Origin: Nonomuraea coxensis DSM 45129
GTDB taxonomy: Bacteria > Actinomycetota > Actinomycetes > Streptosporangiales > Streptosporangiaceae
Reading direction: 5' to 3'
Length of the DNA stretch: 64,000 nucleotides
Assembly (NCBI RefSeq): GCF_019397265.1
Contig: NZ_CP068985.1
Span: 1,902,501-1,966,500, forward strand
Shown here: positions 1 through 12,839 of the stretch, one piece after another
Layout: each line of letters begins with the position of its first letter
How positions within the stretch are numbered: position 1 is the first letter of the stretch
The notes under the pieces: model-generated
Databases searched by the model: none
The model's input: the letters and a program-made list of their open reading frames with translations, nothing else
What the model was told of the DNA's origin: nothing
Translations under genes and position numbers: made by a program

Positions 1-2798
<2,798 letters not shown>

Positions 2799-2883
2799 AA
2801 AGCATACTTTCTTGAAGTTTTTGCTCGCGTCCACTAGGCAATTCTGAGGCAGCAGGCACGTTTGTGTTTGTGTGTTTCGGAGG

Positions 2884-3002
2884 GTTACGGCGGTTATGGC
2901 GGGAAGGAAACACCCGGTTACATTCCGAACCCGGAAGTTAAGCTTCTCTGCGCCGATGGTACTGCACTCGGGAGGGTGTGGGAGAGTAGGTCACCGCCGG
3001 AC
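2884..3002 (+). rRNA. rrf: 5S ribosomal RNA
   Basis: The sequence starts GTTACGGCGG and closes with the complementary CACCGCCGGAC, the terminal helix of actinobacterial 5S rRNA. It contains the conserved CCGAACCCGGAAGTTAAG loop. It sits about 85 bases after the 23S gene, giving the usual 23S-5S order with no tRNA in the spacer. Confidence 0.96.
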
Positions 3003-3013
3003 AATCTTTATAG

Positions 3014-3052
3014 AAGGGCCCTGACGCCTCGCGCGTCAGGGCCCTTTTTGTT
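3014..3052 (+). terminator. Intrinsic terminator of the rRNA operon
   Basis: A perfect 14-bp stem (3014-3027 with 3033-3046) with a 5-nt loop is followed by a T-rich run. It lies 12 bases after the 5S gene and closes the rRNA operon. Confidence 0.95.
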
Positions 3053-3301
3053 TTGTCCCGATATCGCGTGGGATGAAGCGGGGCACATCCACTTTCTGGT
3101 GGCGTCCCTTGGATCGTCCCGTCACGCTGGGTAGGTGACGGTCTTTCTTCCCCTGAGGGCGGCCCGCTCCGAGGATGCGCCGGGAGCGGGGCTCAGGCGC
3201 AGTCGCGAGCACGGCGGAGGCGTGGCGACGGGTCGCGTCGGTCACTGGGGTGGTGATTCGGCGGGCGGCTGATCCAGGGGAAGGTCAAGGAAGGTGGTTC
3301 G

Positions 3302-5314
3302 GTGTCGGGTTCGGCGGCTGGTCACGAGGAAGGGCTTGGTTCCGGAGGCGGCCAGGAGGCGGGTGGCGAGCGGGCGGCTGAGCCGGCGGAGGGTGGGGTC
3401 GCGTCTCGGGCGGAGAGGGGCATCGCTGTCGGCGGCAGGAATGTCGGCGTCGCGATGACGGGGGATCAGGCGACGGCGGTCACCGGGGAGCATGTCGAGG
3501 TCGACGTCGAGGTGGTAGGGGATGTGCATCTGCAGGCTCGGCCGCAGGTTCCCACGCGACCGGTGCAGATTCAGTCCCGGCCGCCGCTGCTCTTCGGCCG
3601 GGAGGCGGTTGTCCGGGAGTTGCGCGGGCGGCTGACGACAGGGTGGCGGACAGTCGCGGGGGAGTCGCTGGTCGTCGAGGGTCCGCAGGTTGGGGAGATG
3701 TCACCGGCGGGCGGGGCGGGTCAGATCGGGGTGCCGAGGGTTGTCGTGGTGCACGGGCTCGGCGGGGTGGGGAAGACGAGCGTGGCTTTGGAGTACGCGC
3801 ATCGGTACCTGCCCGACTACCAGCTCGTCTGGCAGTTCCCGGCGGAGGAGCCGGCGGTGTTGTCGGCGGCGTTCGGGCGGCTGGCGGCGTTGCTCGGGCT
3901 CGGGGAGGCGGCGCAGGGGGCGGATCCGGTGGATCAGGTGCATGCGGCGCTGGCGGCGCGTACCGAGCCGTGGCTGGTGATTTTCGACAACGCGCCTGAC
4001 GCGGACGTTCTGCGGCCGTTCCTGCCGCCGGCGGGGCCGGGGCATGTGCTGGTGACCAGCCGGTCCGGGAACTGGCCACGGGAGCAGGGGATGGAGCTGC
4101 CGGTGCTGGAGCCGGGGGCGGCGGCCGCGCTGGTGCTGGCGCGGGCGGAGCAGGAGGACGCGCGGGCGGCTGTCGAGGTGGCGGGGGAGCTCGGGGCGTT
4201 GCCGCTGGCGCTGGAGCAGGCGGGGGCGTTCATGGCGGAGACCGGGCTGGCCATCGCCGACTACCTGGACCTGCTGCATCGGCAGCGGGCCGAGCTGCTG
4301 GCCCAGGGGCAGGCATGGGGGTACCGGGAGCAGGTCACCACGACGTGGCAGCTCGCGTTCGAGAATGTGGAGCGTTCCCATCGGCCGGCGATCGCGCTGC
4401 TGCGGCTGCTGGCCTGTTATGCGCATGAGGCGGTCCCGTACCACCTGCTGTTGTCGCAGCTGGAGCGGCGGTCGGCACTGGAGCTGTTCCGCGCCGATCA
4501 GCGGCGGCGGCAGGTGTACGGGCGGGCGCCGCTCTCGCGGGTGCGGCTGCTGCGGCAGGCGCGGCGGCGGCTGGCGGCCGTGCTCACGATGCAGGAACTG
4601 CCGCGCGACGCCGTGGCGGTCAACGCGGCGATCGGGGCGCTGCGGCGCCACAGCCTGATCGGGCAGCCGGTGGACGGGGCCGTGCCGGTGCACCGGCTGG
4701 TGCAGGCCGTGACGATGGACCAGCTCCCGGTGCGGCAGCAGCGCCGGTGGCGGGAGGTCGCCGCGGTGCTGCTGGAGGGCCTGCTGCCCGACGATCCGGC
4801 GAGGCCGGAGAGCTGGCCGCGGTACGCGCTGCTGCTGCCGCACATCCGTACGGCGCTCAGGGCGTTCTCGCCCGGCATGGACAAGGCCGCCCGCTACCTG
4901 GGCGCCAGCGGCAACCACCGTACGGCGAGGGCGTTGTTCATGGAGATCTGCGAGGCGTTGACGGCGACCTTCGGCCAGGAGCACCCCTCGACGCTGACCG
5001 CGCGGCACGAGCTGGCCCGCTGGACGGGCGAGCTGGGCGACGCGGAGGCGGCGCGCGGCCAGTACGCGGCCCTGCTGCCGGTGCGGGAGCGGGTGCAGGG
5101 GCCGGAGCATCCCGACACGCTGGCCGTCCGGCACGAGCTGGCGCGGTGGACGGGGGAGCTGGGGGATCCGGCGGCGGCCCGTGACCTGTTCGCGGCCCTG
5201 GTGCCCGACCGGGAGCGGGTGCTCGGGGCCGCGCATCCCGACACGGTCGCGGCCCGGCGGCAGCTCGCCCGGTGGGCGCGCGAGGCGGGCGGGCTCAGCG
5301 CGGGTGATAGCTGA
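3302..5314 (+). CDS. NB-ARC/STAND ATPase with C-terminal TPR repeats
   Basis: A 670-residue signal-transduction ATPase of the STAND class. The GTG start is preceded by an AAGGAAGG ribosome site. Residues 1-90 are low-complexity with a Gly/Val-rich segment. A P-loop GLGGVGKT lies at 152-159, a Walker B strand WLVIFDN at 224-230, a sensor-like LVTSRSGNW after it, and a GLPL-type motif (GALPLALEQAGAF) further on. The last 120 residues hold about three TPR-10/12 repeats of 42 residues, each with a HPDT(L/V)..R.(E/Q)LARW core. Proteins of this type oligomerise on ligand sensing; no effector domain is visible here, so its output is unknown. It ends in a 20-bp convergent overlap with the next gene. 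Confidence 0.85.
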   Translation: MSGSAAGHEEGLGSGGGQEAGGERAAEPAEGGVASRAERGIAVGGRNVGVAMTGDQATAVTGEHVEVDVEVVGDVHLQARPQVPTRPVQIQSRPPLLFGREAVVRELRGRLTTGWRTVAGESLVVEGPQVGEMSPAGGAGQIGVPRVVVVHGLGGVGKTSVALEYAHRYLPDYQLVWQFPAEEPAVLSAAFGRLAALLGLGEAAQGADPVDQVHAALAARTEPWLVIFDNAPDADVLRPFLPPAGPGHVLVTSRSGNWPREQGMELPVLEPGAAAALVLARAEQEDARAAVEVAGELGALPLALEQAGAFMAETGLAIADYLDLLHRQRAELLAQGQAWGYREQVTTTWQLAFENVERSHRPAIALLRLLACYAHEAVPYHLLLSQLERRSALELFRADQRRRQVYGRAPLSRVRLLRQARRRLAAVLTMQELPRDAVAVNAAIGALRRHSLIGQPVDGAVPVHRLVQAVTMDQLPVRQQRRWREVAAVLLEGLLPDDPARPESWPRYALLLPHIRTALRAFSPGMDKAARYLGASGNHRTARALFMEICEALTATFGQEHPSTLTARHELARWTGELGDAEAARGQYAALLPVRERVQGPEHPDTLAVRHELARWTGELGDPAAARDLFAALVPDRERVLGAAHPDTVAARRQLARWAREAGGLSAGDS

Positions 5315-5753
5315 TCGACCCGAAGGGCCAGTGGTCGGCGAGCCAGGCTGACACGGTCTCGTACAGGGGCTTGTCCAGGTCGGCGCGGTCGGCTCGGACC
5401 CAGGAGGACACCGCGGCGTCGTGGTCGTCGGCGCGGGAGGGGTAGATGTAGACGCAGCCGATCACGTCGCCGGTGGCCGGGTCGAGGACGGTGTAGGTGA
5501 ATCCGCGGCGCCGGGCGAAGTCGTCGGCATGCCGTTCCAGGTCGGCGAGGTTCGCCTCCAGGGTCATGCCGTCCGCGGGAGGCCACCCTCGGTCGCGGAA
5601 GCCCGGGGTCGCACGGATGTGCTCGATGCTGCCGGTCCAGGCCGCGTGGTCGGCGGCGTTGTGCCGGGGGTCCAAGGGCTCCAGCCGGAACCGCGGGGTG
5701 GCCAGGTGCGAGGGGACGGCGAAGTCGTCGGGGACGAAGGCATGATCGCTCAT
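5295..5753 (-). CDS. GNAT-like N-acetyltransferase family protein
   Basis: A 152-residue protein. The start of the fold is LxTPRFRLEPLDPRHNAADHAAW, and the central strand pair FTYTVLDPATGDVIGCVYIYPS corresponds to beta4 and motif A of GNAT folds. The usual acetyl-CoA pyrophosphate loop (Q/RxxGxG/A) is not clearly present, so activity is uncertain. It ends inside the 3' end of the convergent NB-ARC gene. Substrate unknown. Confidence 0.65.
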   Translation of the reverse strand: MSDHAFVPDDFAVPSHLATPRFRLEPLDPRHNAADHAAWTGSIEHIRATPGFRDRGWPPADGMTLEANLADLERHADDFARRRGFTYTVLDPATGDVIGCVYIYPSRADDHDAAVSSWVRADRADLDKPLYETVSAWLADHWPFGSISYHPR

Positions 5754-5890
5754 GCGGCCGAGGCTATGAGCTCATGGGGCCGGAGAGAAGGCCGCGCCGG
5801 GTGGCGGCTCGGGTGGAAGGAGCGAGGGCGGCGGGCAAGGGGAGGGCCGCGCCGGGGCCACCGCCCTGGTGAGCGGCGACCCGGCGCGAG

Positions 5891-6010
5891 GCCCTCAGCC
5901 CTTCAGGCCCTCAGGCCCTCAGTCCCTCAGTCCCTCAGCCCCTCAGGCCCTCAGCCCCTCAGCCCCTCGGCCCTTCAGGTCCTCAGCCCTTCAGGCCCTC
6001 AGGTCCTCGG
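5891..6010. repeat. Tandem array of fifteen 8-bp units
   Basis: The 120 bases divide exactly into fifteen consecutive 8-mers close to GCCCTCAG, with variation mostly at positions 1, 2 and 5. No unit carries an indel. The array lies between the acetyltransferase gene and the 3' end of the phosphodiester glycosidase gene. It is not a CRISPR: there are no spacers. Confidence 0.95.
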
Positions 6011-6037
6011 TTGCCGAGGGGTCTGGGGGACCTGAGG
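5997..6037 (-). terminator. Nested stem-loop, probable terminator
   Basis: Outer arms 5997-6006 and 6028-6037 pair over 10 bp. Inside, 6005-6010 pairs with 6014-6019 as an alternative short hairpin. The structure starts 7 bases past the stop of the minus-strand gene at 6044. There is no strong U-tract, as is common in high-GC actinomycetes. Confidence 0.55.
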
Positions 6038-6043
6038 ACTGGG

Positions 6044-7522
6044 TTACTTGGGGAGGACGAGGAGGGCGTCGCCGACGCCGCGTTCCGCGCCGTCGGACGG
6101 CCGGTTGACCAGCTTGTTCTTCACGACCATGGCCGTCGAGCCGCCGCCGTCGAGGTTGACCGCCTGGCGGGCGCCGAGCCAGCGCATGAGCTGGGCGGCC
6201 TCGTGGAAGTTCGCGCCGACGGTGACGCCCGGCTGGCGGCCGTCGACGGTGGCGAGGATGAGGCTGCCGTTCCTGGTGACGCCGAGCAGGGTGCGTGGGT
6301 GGCGGCGCAGGATCATGTTGATCGAGTCGTGGCCGTCCCGTTTGGCGGTGATCTGGACCTTGCCGTTGCGGACCAGGTTGACGTTGCCCGCGATGACGTG
6401 CAGGTCGGGGGTCAGCTTGAGCGCCCTCCTGGTACGCAGGTCCACGACCTTGGTGTCGACGCGCACCGTCCAGTCCTGCCAGGCGTGCTGGTTGAGCCAG
6501 TCGGCGGAGACGCCGTTGCCGTGCAGCACGCGGGTGCCCTTGGCCACGGCGGCGCCGGAGGCGCGCAGGCCCAGCACCTTGCCGTTGGCGTCGAGGACGG
6601 CGTCGGTGCCGCCGGTGGGGGTCTTGGCGCCGTACTCCTCGGTGTAGAGGATGAGCTCGTCCACGGCGGCGGCCCGGTTCACGCCGCCCGCCTGGGCCTT
6701 CTCGCCGTCCTGGGAGATCACGGTGACGGTGGTGCCGAGTTCGGTGATCTTGGCGGAGCGGCCCTGGAGGACGACCGCCGTACGGCCGGGCACGGCCTCG
6801 CTGAGCAGTTTGCCGCCGACGACGGACGCGCCGACGGGCTCGCCGCGCAGGTTCCTGGCGGTGTGGATGTTGAAGAAGCCGCCGTTGACGCCGACGATCG
6901 CGCCCGCGGACTTGGCCATCGCGGAGACCGTCTCCCGCTTGGCGACGCTCGCGCCGAGCGAGGCGGCGTACGAGCCGCGGAACGTCCTCGCGTCGATCAT
7001 GACGACCTTGACGTCCCAGGGGCCGGTGGTCTGGAGCCCGTCGTCGCCGAGGTAGTCGACCTTGACCTTGAGGCCCGCGTCCTTGAGCGCCTTGGCCGCC
7101 TTCTCGGCCTTCTTCTTGTCCTTGAGCGACCACAGGCCGACCCGGACCATGTAGACGGTCTGTGAGGGGGCGTCGGCGACGCTCGGCCGTACGACCTCCT
7201 GCACGCTCGGCGTCTCGCCGGCGGCCTCGACCTCGGCGGCGACGGCCTCCGCGGTCGGGCGGGTGCCGTAGTCGCGGCCGCTCGGCATCAGGAGGGTGAG
7301 CGTGTAGCCGTCGGTCGCGCTGCCGGCTTTGACGTCGTAGAGGTCGATGCCCGGCGCGACGGCGGTCATCGTCCTGGTCGGCGCGGTCTTGGTTCCCAGC
7401 GGGAACCTGGCCGACGGGAAGGCCACCGCCGCCTGCTCCGCCGCGACCGAGGCGGCGGGCAGCGTGGTGACGGTGATCGCCGCGGCTATGGCCAGGCCGC
7501 CGGCGAGGGTGCGTCGAGACAT
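6044..7522 (-). CDS. Secreted phosphodiester glycosidase (NAGPA-domain) protein
   Basis: The ATG at 7522 is chosen because it begins a clear signal peptide (MSRRTLAGGLAIAAAITVT, cleavage near AASVAA) and has a GGAGAG ribosome site 6 nt upstream; a longer frame to 7594 lacks these. The product is 492 residues. A SPOR-like alpha/beta segment (VYMVRVGLWSLKDKKKAEKA) occupies about residues 120-175. The C-terminal half is a NAGPA-type phosphodiester glycosidase domain, with GVNGGFFN and the closing AVNLDGGGSTAMVV and GVGDALLV motifs. The family cleaves glycosidic phosphodiesters; in a secreted protein with a SPOR-like domain a cell-wall or exopolysaccharide role is an inference. Confidence 0.85.
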   Translation of the reverse strand: MSRRTLAGGLAIAAAITVTTLPAASVAAEQAAVAFPSARFPLGTKTAPTRTMTAVAPGIDLYDVKAGSATDGYTLTLLMPSGRDYGTRPTAEAVAAEVEAAGETPSVQEVVRPSVADAPSQTVYMVRVGLWSLKDKKKAEKAAKALKDAGLKVKVDYLGDDGLQTTGPWDVKVVMIDARTFRGSYAASLGASVAKRETVSAMAKSAGAIVGVNGGFFNIHTARNLRGEPVGASVVGGKLLSEAVPGRTAVVLQGRSAKITELGTTVTVISQDGEKAQAGGVNRAAAVDELILYTEEYGAKTPTGGTDAVLDANGKVLGLRASGAAVAKGTRVLHGNGVSADWLNQHAWQDWTVRVDTKVVDLRTRRALKLTPDLHVIAGNVNLVRNGKVQITAKRDGHDSINMILRRHPRTLLGVTRNGSLILATVDGRQPGVTVGANFHEAAQLMRWLGARQAVNLDGGGSTAMVVKNKLVNRPSDGAERGVGDALLVLPK

Positions 7523-7649
7523 GAACTCTCCAGAGGGCACGAAAAGGGACCGCACCATACTGGCGAGATCAAGGTTCGCGGGACAGGCGAACACGCGAAT
7601 TGGTGCCAGGGATTACGAAATAGCCCTGCGCTTTGGTTACACTTTCGGT

Positions 7650-7694
7650 ATGAAGCGCATCAGCATGTGGTGGCGGCCGACAGACGGCCGCTGA
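7650..7694 (+). CDS. Trp-rich leader peptide upstream of trpS
   Basis: A 14-codon frame, MKRISMWWRPTDGR, carries two consecutive TGG (Trp) codons in the middle and ends 88 bases before the trpS start. A short Trp-Trp frame placed before alternative RNA hairpins is the signature of ribosome-mediated attenuation. It is known for an auxiliary trpS gene of Streptomyces. No strong ribosome site precedes it. Function is inferred from arrangement. Confidence 0.7.
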   Translation: MKRISMWWRPTDGR

Positions 7695-7774
7695 CATCGC
7701 ATGCGCAGGGCCGTCTCCGGACGGCCCGCCGACCATGCGCCGGGGTCCTCCTGGGACGGCATCGACCAAGGAGG
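7674..7774 (+). promoter_or_regulatory. Attenuator-like leader of trpS with mutually exclusive stem-loops
   Basis: Hairpin 1 pairs 7674-7679 with 7685-7690, inside the leader-peptide frame just after the Trp codons. Hairpin 3:4 pairs 7708-7715 with 7720-7727 (8 bp, 4-nt loop). The alternative 2:3 pairing uses GACGGCC at 7683-7689 with GGCCGTC at 7709-7715 and excludes hairpin 3:4. In addition CCTCCT at 7747-7752 can pair with the trpS ribosome site AGGAGG at 7769-7774. There is no U-tract after 3:4, so control could be of transcription or translation. Confidence 0.65.
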
Positions 7775-7782
7775 GAACCTCG

Positions 7783-8745
7783 ATGGACCACGTCGTGCTC
7801 ACCGGCGACCGCCCGACCGGGCCGCTGCATCTCGGCCACTACTTCGGCTCGCTGGCCAACCGGGTGCGGATGCAGGACGAGCACCGCATGTACGTCCTGA
7901 TCGCCGACTACCAGGTCATCACCGACCGCGACCGTCCCGGCGAGATCCAGGCCAACATCACCGACCTGCTGCTCGACTACCTGGCCGTGGGGATCGACCC
8001 GGCCAAGGTGACGATCTTCCAGCACAGCGCGCTGCCCGAGCTCAACCAGTTGATGCTGCCGTTCCTGAGCCTGGTGTCGGTGTCGGAGCTGAGCCGCAAC
8101 CCCACCGTGAAGGACGAGATCGCGCACAGCTCGCAGGCCGCGGTGAGCGGGCTGATGTTCACCTATCCGGTGCACCAGGCGGCCGACATCCTGTTCTGCA
8201 AGGGCACGCTGGTGCCGGTCGGCCGGGACCAGTTGCCGCACGTGGAGGTGACGCGGCTGGTGGCGCGCCGGTTCAACGAGCGGTACGGCGAGGTGTTCCC
8301 GCTGCCCGAGGCCGTCATGGGGGAGCGTCCCCTGCTGAAGGGCCTGGACGGCGGCAAGATGAGCAAGAGCCGCGGCAACGCGATCACGCTGAAGGCCACC
8401 GAGGACGAGACGGCCGCGCTCATCAGGAAGGCCCGCACCGACGCCGAGCGGCTGATCACGTTCGACGAGGAGCGCCGCCCGGAGGTGGCGAACCTGCTCA
8501 CGCTGGCCGGTCTCTGCCTGGGCCGCAAGCCGTGGGAGCTGGCCGACGAGATCGGCGACGGCGGCGGCCTCGCGCTCAAGCGGCTGACCACCGACGCGGT
8601 CAACGACTTCCTGCGGCCGATCCGGGCGCGGCGGCGCGAGCTGTCGGCGCCCGACGTGCGGCGGGTGCTGGAGGAGGGCAACGCGCGCGCCCGTGAGCGG
8701 GCCGTGGAGACCCTGCGTGAGGTACGCGACGCGATGGGCTTCTAG
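7783..8745 (+). CDS. trpS: Tryptophan--tRNA ligase
   Basis: A 320-residue class I aminoacyl-tRNA synthetase that charges tRNA-Trp in the cytoplasm. The ATG at 7783 has an AAGGAGGG ribosome site and leads directly into TGDRPTGPLHLGHYFGS, which contains the HIGH-class motif. The KMSKS loop is GGKMSKSRGN. The length matches bacterial TrpRS. The upstream Trp-Trp leader peptide suggests expression rises when charged tRNA-Trp is scarce. That is how the second, indolmycin-resistant TrpRS of Streptomyces is controlled; whether this is the housekeeping or the auxiliary enzyme cannot be decided here. Confidence 0.95.
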   Translation: MDHVVLTGDRPTGPLHLGHYFGSLANRVRMQDEHRMYVLIADYQVITDRDRPGEIQANITDLLLDYLAVGIDPAKVTIFQHSALPELNQLMLPFLSLVSVSELSRNPTVKDEIAHSSQAAVSGLMFTYPVHQAADILFCKGTLVPVGRDQLPHVEVTRLVARRFNERYGEVFPLPEAVMGERPLLKGLDGGKMSKSRGNAITLKATEDETAALIRKARTDAERLITFDEERRPEVANLLTLAGLCLGRKPWELADEIGDGGGLALKRLTTDAVNDFLRPIRARRRELSAPDVRRVLEEGNARARERAVETLREVRDAMGF

Positions 8746-8777
8746 CCGCTTCTGGCCGGCGAAGGGCCCCGCGGCGC

Positions 8778-10397
8778 TCAGGTGCGGTTGTCGCGGCGGA
8801 AGGACTCCAGGGCGAGGATCGCGACGTGCAGCGACAGGCACGACTCGACGTCGTCGAGGTCGGTGTCGAGGATGCGTTCGAGCCGGCGCAGCCGGTCGTA
8901 GAAGGCGGGCCTGGACAGGTGCGCCTTCTGGGCGGCGACCGCCTTGTTGCGCCCCGAGTCGAGGTAGACGCGCAGGATGCGGGTGAGGTCGCCGCCGCGC
9001 TGGGCGTCGTGCGCCAGCAGCGGCCCGAGCTCCCGCTCGGCGAACGTCTGCAGCCGCGCGTCGTCGCGCAGCAGGTGGAGCAGCCCGCGCAGGCGCAGGT
9101 CGGGCAGGCGGTAGAAGGCGCGGCCGTCCGGCTGGCGGACGGCCACGTCGGCCACCTGCTCGGCCTCCAGGAAGCTGCGGCGTACGTCGCGGATGGACTC
9201 CACCACGGACCCGGCGGCGAGCACGAACGCCGCCCCGGGCGGCCACAGCGTGCGGAGCCGGTCGGCGAGGGTGGTCAGCGCGGCCTCGGCCTGGGTGCGC
9301 GGCGGCAGCGGCAGCAGGACGCCGACCCGCTCCTGGTCCAGCGCGCCGACGAGGGCGGGCAGCCGGGCGTCCCTGCAGGCCCCGGCGGTGGCCTCGGCCA
9401 GCTCGCCGAGCTGGGCCTGGCCGTCGAGCGCCTGGTCGGCAGGCTCGGTCGGCCTGATGACGACGCTGACCAGTTTGCGGCCGGTCAGCGGCACGCCGAC
9501 GGCGCGGGCGCGGGCGGCCGCCTCGTCGGGGTCGGCGTAGGCGTGGGTGAGGATGCCGGTGATGATCGTGCCGTGGGCCTGGCGCTCCAGCGACTCCTGG
9601 TGGCGTTCGAGCAGGCGGCCGAGGGCGAGCGTGGTGGCGGCGCGTTCGGCCAGCACCAGGTCGCGCGGCGACGGCGCGGCGCCGCAGACCAGGATGAGCC
9701 GGCCCCAGTCCTGGCCCCGCGCCCCGACGGTGGTGACGAGCCAGCCGGAGGCCGGGTCGTAGGCCGTCCGCCCGGCCGGCGCGACCGCCCGCGACCGGGT
9801 CTCCCAGCCGGCCAGCAGGGTGCCCGCGTCGCGCCCGGCGGACTCGCAGGCCAGCACCTGGTGGGCCAGATTCTCCAGCAGCACCGGGCGGCCGGCCAGC
9901 CGGGCCACCTGGGCGAGCACCTCCGTCGGCGAGGCGCCCTCGACCGACAGCTCGGTGAAGACCTCGTGGAGCTGCTCGGAGGCGCGCAGCTCCTCAAGCT
10001 GGATGTCGATGATCCGCGCGTGCACCGACTCGGTGATCTGCACGAACGGGGTCTCCCTGGTCAGCACGATGACCGGCAGCCCGTGCTCCTCGGCGGACTT
10101 GACCACCGCGCGCGGCAGCTCACGGACGAACCGGCGGCCGAGCTCCACGACCAGCCCGGACGCGCCGACGTCGGCGAGCGCGCCGATGTAGTCGGCCAGC
10201 TTGTCGGGGTCGTCGGGCAGCGCGACGCCGGTGGTCAGCACCAGCTCGCCGCCGCGCAGCAGGCCGGCGATGTCGGCGATCTCGCCGACGTGGACCCACC
10301 GCACCCGCGTGTCCAGCCGGTCGGCGCCCGCGACCACGCGCGGGCCGCCCCGGCGCACGGTTTCGAGTTCGAGGACGTCGGCGATGGTGGGGAGCAC
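8778..10397 (-). CDS. PucR-family transcriptional regulator
   Basis: A 539-residue regulator. Residues 1-125 form the PucR N-terminal ligand domain (MLPTIADVLELETVRRGGPRV, GGELVLTTGVALPDD). The middle has a CdaR GGDEF-like region. The last 60 residues are the PucR C-terminal helix-turn-helix (LRVYLDSGRNKAVAAQKAHL, then RPAFYDRLRRLERIL). The family regulates purine, pyrimidine and amino-acid catabolism. A GCCGATC-N9-GATCGGC dyad sits just upstream. Given the aminotransferase and mmsA genes 4-7 kb away, control of beta-alanine/pyrimidine breakdown is possible but unproven. It converges on trpS with a 32-bp gap. Confidence 0.88.
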   Translation of the reverse strand: MLPTIADVLELETVRRGGPRVVAGADRLDTRVRWVHVGEIADIAGLLRGGELVLTTGVALPDDPDKLADYIGALADVGASGLVVELGRRFVRELPRAVVKSAEEHGLPVIVLTRETPFVQITESVHARIIDIQLEELRASEQLHEVFTELSVEGASPTEVLAQVARLAGRPVLLENLAHQVLACESAGRDAGTLLAGWETRSRAVAPAGRTAYDPASGWLVTTVGARGQDWGRLILVCGAAPSPRDLVLAERAATTLALGRLLERHQESLERQAHGTIITGILTHAYADPDEAAARARAVGVPLTGRKLVSVVIRPTEPADQALDGQAQLGELAEATAGACRDARLPALVGALDQERVGVLLPLPPRTQAEAALTTLADRLRTLWPPGAAFVLAAGSVVESIRDVRRSFLEAEQVADVAVRQPDGRAFYRLPDLRLRGLLHLLRDDARLQTFAERELGPLLAHDAQRGGDLTRILRVYLDSGRNKAVAAQKAHLSRPAFYDRLRRLERILDTDLDDVESCLSLHVAILALESFRRDNRT

Positions 10398-10410
10398 GGG
10401 GCAGAGCCTA

Positions 10411-10433
10411 GCCGATCGATCTGTAAGATCGGC
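10411..10433 (-). promoter_or_regulatory. Dyad upstream of the PucR gene
   Basis: GCCGATC and GATCGGC are separated by 9 bases and start 14 bases upstream of the PucR start codon. A candidate autoregulatory site; no binding data can be read from the sequence. Confidence 0.4.
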
Positions 10434-10453
10434 AATGCGGCGATTTACGCTCT

Positions 10454-10482
10454 GTCAGGAGTTGAGGGTCAGGAGTTGAGGG

Positions 10483-10495
<13 letters not shown>
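10454..10495. repeat. Three tandem 14-bp repeats spanning a stop codon
   Basis: GTCAGGAGTTGAGG occurs twice perfectly (10454-10467, 10468-10481), followed by a third copy with two changes (10482-10495). The third copy contains the stop codon of the minus-strand acyl-CoA synthetase gene, so the gene end has been triplicated outwards, giving TGA triplets in series. Confidence 0.85.
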
Positions 10496-12111
<1,616 letters not shown>

Positions 12112-12124
12112 GTCCGGGATCCTG

Positions 12125-12823
12125 CTACGTCGCCAGCCGTCGCTCAAGGCCGTCGAGCACCGACACCAGGCCGAAGTCGAAGGCCATCGCGCGCATGACC
12201 CGCGGGTCCTCGTCGGGCATGGTGCCGATCGCGTCGAGGAGCTCGGGGTGACCGGCGGCGGCCTTGGTGAGCGCGGCCTGCGCCGCCGCGGTGTCCCAGA
12301 CGCCCTCCACCGTGGTCTCCCAGGCGATCTCGGGGGTGGTCATGCCGAAGATGAAGGCGGTGAGCGTCGCGCCGGCGAAGTCGATGTCCGTGCCGGTGAA
12401 CCCGGCCAGCCGGAACGTGCGGCGCATGCGCTCGCTGACGCCGATGGCGTGCGGGCCGAGGGCGGGCAGGCGGCCGATGAGGTCGGCCGACCAGGGGTGC
12501 TTGAGCATCGCCTGCCGCATGCTGTGGGCCAGGACGGAGGCGACCTCACGCCAGTGCGCCTCGTCGGGGTCGGGGACGCTGATCTCGGCCCACACCTCGT
12601 CGTAGGCCAGCTCCAGCAGGTCGTCCTTGGTGGCGACGTACCAGTAGATGCTGGTGGCGCCGGACATCAGCTTCGCGCCGAGCTTGCGCATGCTCAGCCC
12701 GCCGAGCCCCTCGGCGTCCAGCAGTTCGACGGCCGCCTTGACGATCTCCTCGCGGCTGCGCCCGGGGCCGGCGGGTCTGCTGCGCGGCTCACGGGTCCAG
12801 ACGGAGGTGAACTGCCTGCTCAT
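12125..12823 (-). CDS. TetR-family repressor of the adjacent efflux gene
   Basis: A 232-residue protein starting at the ATG at 12823 (MSRQFTSVWTREPRSRPAG); an upstream extension would read through the operator and is rejected. The N-terminal helix-turn-helix has IVKAAVELLDAEGLGGLSMRKLGAKL and the typical IYWYVATKDDLLELAYDEV helix. The C-terminal half matches the TetR class that controls tetracycline-type and other drug pumps. It is divergent from the MFS gene with a large palindrome between them, so it probably represses both. Confidence 0.9.
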   Translation of the reverse strand: MSRQFTSVWTREPRSRPAGPGRSREEIVKAAVELLDAEGLGGLSMRKLGAKLMSGATSIYWYVATKDDLLELAYDEVWAEISVPDPDEAHWREVASVLAHSMRQAMLKHPWSADLIGRLPALGPHAIGVSERMRRTFRLAGFTGTDIDFAGATLTAFIFGMTTPEIAWETTVEGVWDTAAAQAALTKAAAGHPELLDAIGTMPDEDPRVMRAMAFDFGLVSVLDGLERRLAT

Positions 12824-12839
12824 GTGTCCAGGATAAATC

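Noticed and set aside
3053..3301. tRNA gene after the rRNA operon
   Set aside because: No cloverleaf or T-loop GTTCRA signature could be found in the spacer.
3701..5236. 511-codon minus-strand frame over the NB-ARC gene
   Set aside because: It is an antisense shadow; the composition is dominated by Arg/Pro/Gln, with no motif.
5891..6010. CRISPR array
   Set aside because: The repeats are 8 bp and contiguous, with no spacers; no cas genes are in the window.
7660..9246. 528-codon minus-strand frame over trpS and the PucR gene
   Set aside because: It is a high-GC shadow of trpS and the PucR gene, with Arg/Pro/Ala-rich non-protein composition.
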